Source: Desulfurococcales archaeon
GTDB lineage: Archaea; Thermoproteota; Thermoprotei_A; Sulfolobales; Fervidicoccaceae
Length of the DNA: 14,273 nucleotides
Assembly: GCA_027048265.1 (NCBI GenBank)
Contig: JALTXS010000092.1
Coordinates: 1 to 14,273, forward strand
Direction: 5' to 3'
The translations under genes and the position numbers were made by a program. Below, one piece after another: positions 14,124-14,273 of this stretch; the stretch's first letter is position 1; the number at the start of each line of letters is the position of its first letter. The notes beneath the pieces were generated by a model. It was not told where the DNA came from. It saw only the letters and a program-made list of their open reading frames with translations, and did no database searches.

Positions 14124-14273
14124 CTAGGAGACCGCTTTCTTTTCTATACACTGGAACATCTCGTCTAGCAGGTTCTTCGTCACATTCTCTATGATTCCCT
14201 TGCCCAGTGCAGCAAGCATGCCTGACAGCTTTGCCACTGCCCTGTAGTCGAGCCTTGTCTTTCCCTCACCAGC
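14124..14273 (-). CDS. CoxG-type SRPBCC protein, C-terminal end, cut by window edge
   Basis: I translated the minus strand from the right edge: 49 open codons then a stop at 14124-14126. The sequence has TRLDYRAVAKLSGMLAALG followed by an amphipathic helix ending in LLDEMFQCIEKK, matching the last strand and C-terminal helix of CoxG-like polyketide-cyclase (SRPBCC) proteins. Those are about 145-160 residues, so about two thirds is missing. CoxG proteins are maturation or membrane-recruitment factors of molybdenum hydroxylases, and its presence beside the hydroxylase operon supports a shared role. It is on the same strand as the operon, with the DUF711 gene in between on the other strand. Confidence 0.7.
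   Translation of the reverse strand, partial: AGEGKTRLDYRAVAKLSGMLAALGKGIIENVTKNLLDEMFQCIEKKAVS

Overview
The window looks like chromosomal DNA of a hyperthermophilic crenarchaeon, probably of the Desulfurococcales type. This rests on AGG/AGA and ATA-rich codon use, TATA-type promoters, GGAGG/GGTGA ribosome binding sites, a tRNA without encoded CCA, and families common in that group (DUF89, DUF711, glycerate 2-kinase, sodium-pump decarboxylase, molybdenum aldehyde oxidoreductase). The exact genus cannot be read from the sequence. No mobile element, integrase, CRISPR array or rRNA was seen.

Layout. 1-461 (-): the first third of a glycerate 2-kinase, running off the left edge. 638-1618 (+): a DUF89-family protein that has lost the usual metal-site and cysteine motifs, followed by an unrecognised 126-residue protein (1664-2044). 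2041-6426: a sodium-pump decarboxylase locus, most likely methylmalonyl-CoA decarboxylase. Its carboxyltransferase alpha subunit is on the minus strand. Diverging from it on the plus strand are a small unrecognised four-helix membrane protein, a delta/OadG-like anchor, the biotin carrier gamma and the membrane beta pump. 6483-7160 (-): a small P-loop kinase-like protein. 7435-7508 (+): tRNA-His with an encoded G-1, preceded by a GC-rich leader with competing hairpins. 7588-8424 (+): pyrroline-5-carboxylate reductase (proC).

8571-12844 (-): a molybdenum hydroxylase locus read as moaD-like, large (Mo), medium (FAD), small (2x[2Fe-2S]). The large-subunit active-site loop reads AIRGFGYPE, so this is an aldehyde oxidoreductase/xanthine dehydrogenase type enzyme rather than an aerobic CO dehydrogenase. 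12956-14122 (+): a DUF711 protein divergent from moaD and sharing a TATA region with it. 14124-14273 (-): the C-terminal end of a CoxG-type (SRPBCC) protein, a usual partner of molybdenum hydroxylases.

How the genes may work together. The decarboxylase would use biotin chemistry (alpha + gamma) to drive ion export through beta, anchored by delta. The hydroxylase would oxidise an aldehyde or N-heterocycle and pass electrons from Mo through the FeS clusters to FAD, with MoaD-like and CoxG-like proteins helping cofactor supply and maturation. If its substrate were glyceraldehyde, the glycerate 2-kinase at the left edge would fit the next step of a non-phosphorylative Entner-Doudoroff branch; this is inference only.

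The most interesting points are: a Glu in place of the near-invariant ion-binding Asp of the beta pump, the extra four-helix membrane protein in that locus, the DUF89 protein with a degraded active site, the structured tRNA-His leader, and three TTAAAAC repeats spaced exactly 14 bp apart between moaD and the large hydroxylase subunit.
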